Source of the DNA: Chara braunii
Lineage: Eukaryota; Streptophyta; Charophyceae; Charales; Characeae
Direction of reading: 5' to 3'
Assembly: GCA_003427395.1 (NCBI GenBank)
Contig: BFEA01000125.1
Coordinates: forward strand, 2,480,881 to 2,525,127
DNA: 44,247 nt
Shown: piece after piece, positions 44,073 through 44,247 of the stretch
Layout of the letters: the number at the start of each line of letters is the position of its first letter
How positions within the stretch are numbered: the first letter of the stretch is position 1
Made by a program: the position numbers and the translations under genes
The notes under the pieces: model-generated
Told to the model about the DNA's origin: nothing
The model's input: only the letters and a program-made list of their open reading frames with translations
The model's database searches: none

Positions 44073-44115
<43 letters not shown>
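42679..44115. other. 3' flank of the RSA1-like gene
   Basis: Must contain the 3' UTR and polyadenylation site, but I could not place them. Contains a diverged tandem repeat (43240-43645) and a (CT)n tract (44075-44115) that ends at the adapter. No second gene recognised on either strand. Confidence 0.65.
43240..43645. repeat. Diverged tandem repeat, about 260-bp period
   Basis: GAGCAGCCTCCTC, AGCTTCC, CTCTAT, GAGGGATTGTT, CTTGTCAC, ACGTCAAA-type and GTTGGCCATGTGGCTG occur in the same order at 43240-43385 and 43498-43645. Confidence 0.82.
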
Positions 44116-44117
<2 letters not shown>

Positions 44118-44153
44118 GTCTCTTATACACATCTAGATGTGTATAAGAGACAG
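44116..44153. other. Nextera mate-pair junction adapter (perfect)
   Basis: CTGTCTCTTATACACATCT (44116-44134) followed by AGATGTGTATAAGAGACAG (44135-44153), an exact 38-nt junction. Confidence 0.99.
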
Positions 44154-44247
44154 GTCTACAACCCCCACGACTCGAATGGGAGCCGCTTCGTTCCCGGCCT
44201 TTTCCGACCCGAGCACTTCCTCCCGCTTTTTTTTCCCCTGACCGCTC
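44154..44247. other. Misplaced mate-pair sequence (copy of 28713-28806)
   Basis: These 94 bases are identical to 28713-28806 in intron 15 and follow the adapter directly. Not genomic at this position. Confidence 0.94.

Overview
The window looks like nuclear DNA from a streptophyte (plant-lineage) genome with very long, repeat-filled introns; a charophyte such as Chara is my best guess, held with moderate confidence. Reasons: one plant-type gene is spread over about 40.7 kb, every coding exon is short and bounded by splice signals, four retrocopies of a plant-like U6 snRNA lie in the introns, and the rest is simple repeats, small foldback elements and tandem duplications. I see no prokaryotic gene organisation.

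The only gene I can support is on the + strand. I rebuilt 22 coding exons from splice sites, reading phase and family similarity: ATG at 1959, TGA at 42676-42678. All 21 junctions agree in phase, giving 3,642 nt, or 1,213 residues. The product is a CCAR1-family protein, the counterpart of Arabidopsis RSA1/EMB1579 and animal CCAR1. In order it has a Q/G/Y/S-rich low-complexity N-terminus (about 1-520), an R/D/E-rich segment (about 523-609), a conserved core ending in the DBC1-type inactive-Nudix-like region (about 610-865), an acidic/basic linker, a conserved LSLFAEL/EMLQ segment (956-1005), a K/E/D-rich stretch (1006-1129) and a C-terminal degenerate EF-hand (about 1130-1213). The family is nuclear and acts in transcription and pre-mRNA processing.

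Layout: 1-132 is assembly artefact; 133-1945 is 5' sequence with two small TA-flanked foldback elements; 1946-10559 holds the low-complexity exons 1-6; 11740-21520 holds exons 7-13 (conserved core); 21521-24597 is an intron with a 1.6-kb polypyrimidine tract and an assembly gap; 24598-33247 holds exons 14-18, with a second C/T-rich tandem region in intron 15; 34545-42678 holds the EF-hand exons 19-22, separated by introns crowded with TTAA-flanked inverted-repeat elements and two U6 retrocopies; 42679-44115 is 3' flank with a diverged tandem repeat; 44116-44247 is artefact.

The strongest observations outside the gene are: (i) U6 snRNA retrocopies, three of them with clean target-site duplications; (ii) a foldback element whose exact TA target site is shown by an unoccupied duplicate 150 bp away; (iii) a cluster of TTAA-flanked elements; and (iv) three unremoved Nextera mate-pair junctions, each circularising a fragment of this same scaffold, so that bases 1-132, 24285-24348 and 44116-44247 are not genomic where they stand. 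I did not find a new multi-gene system.
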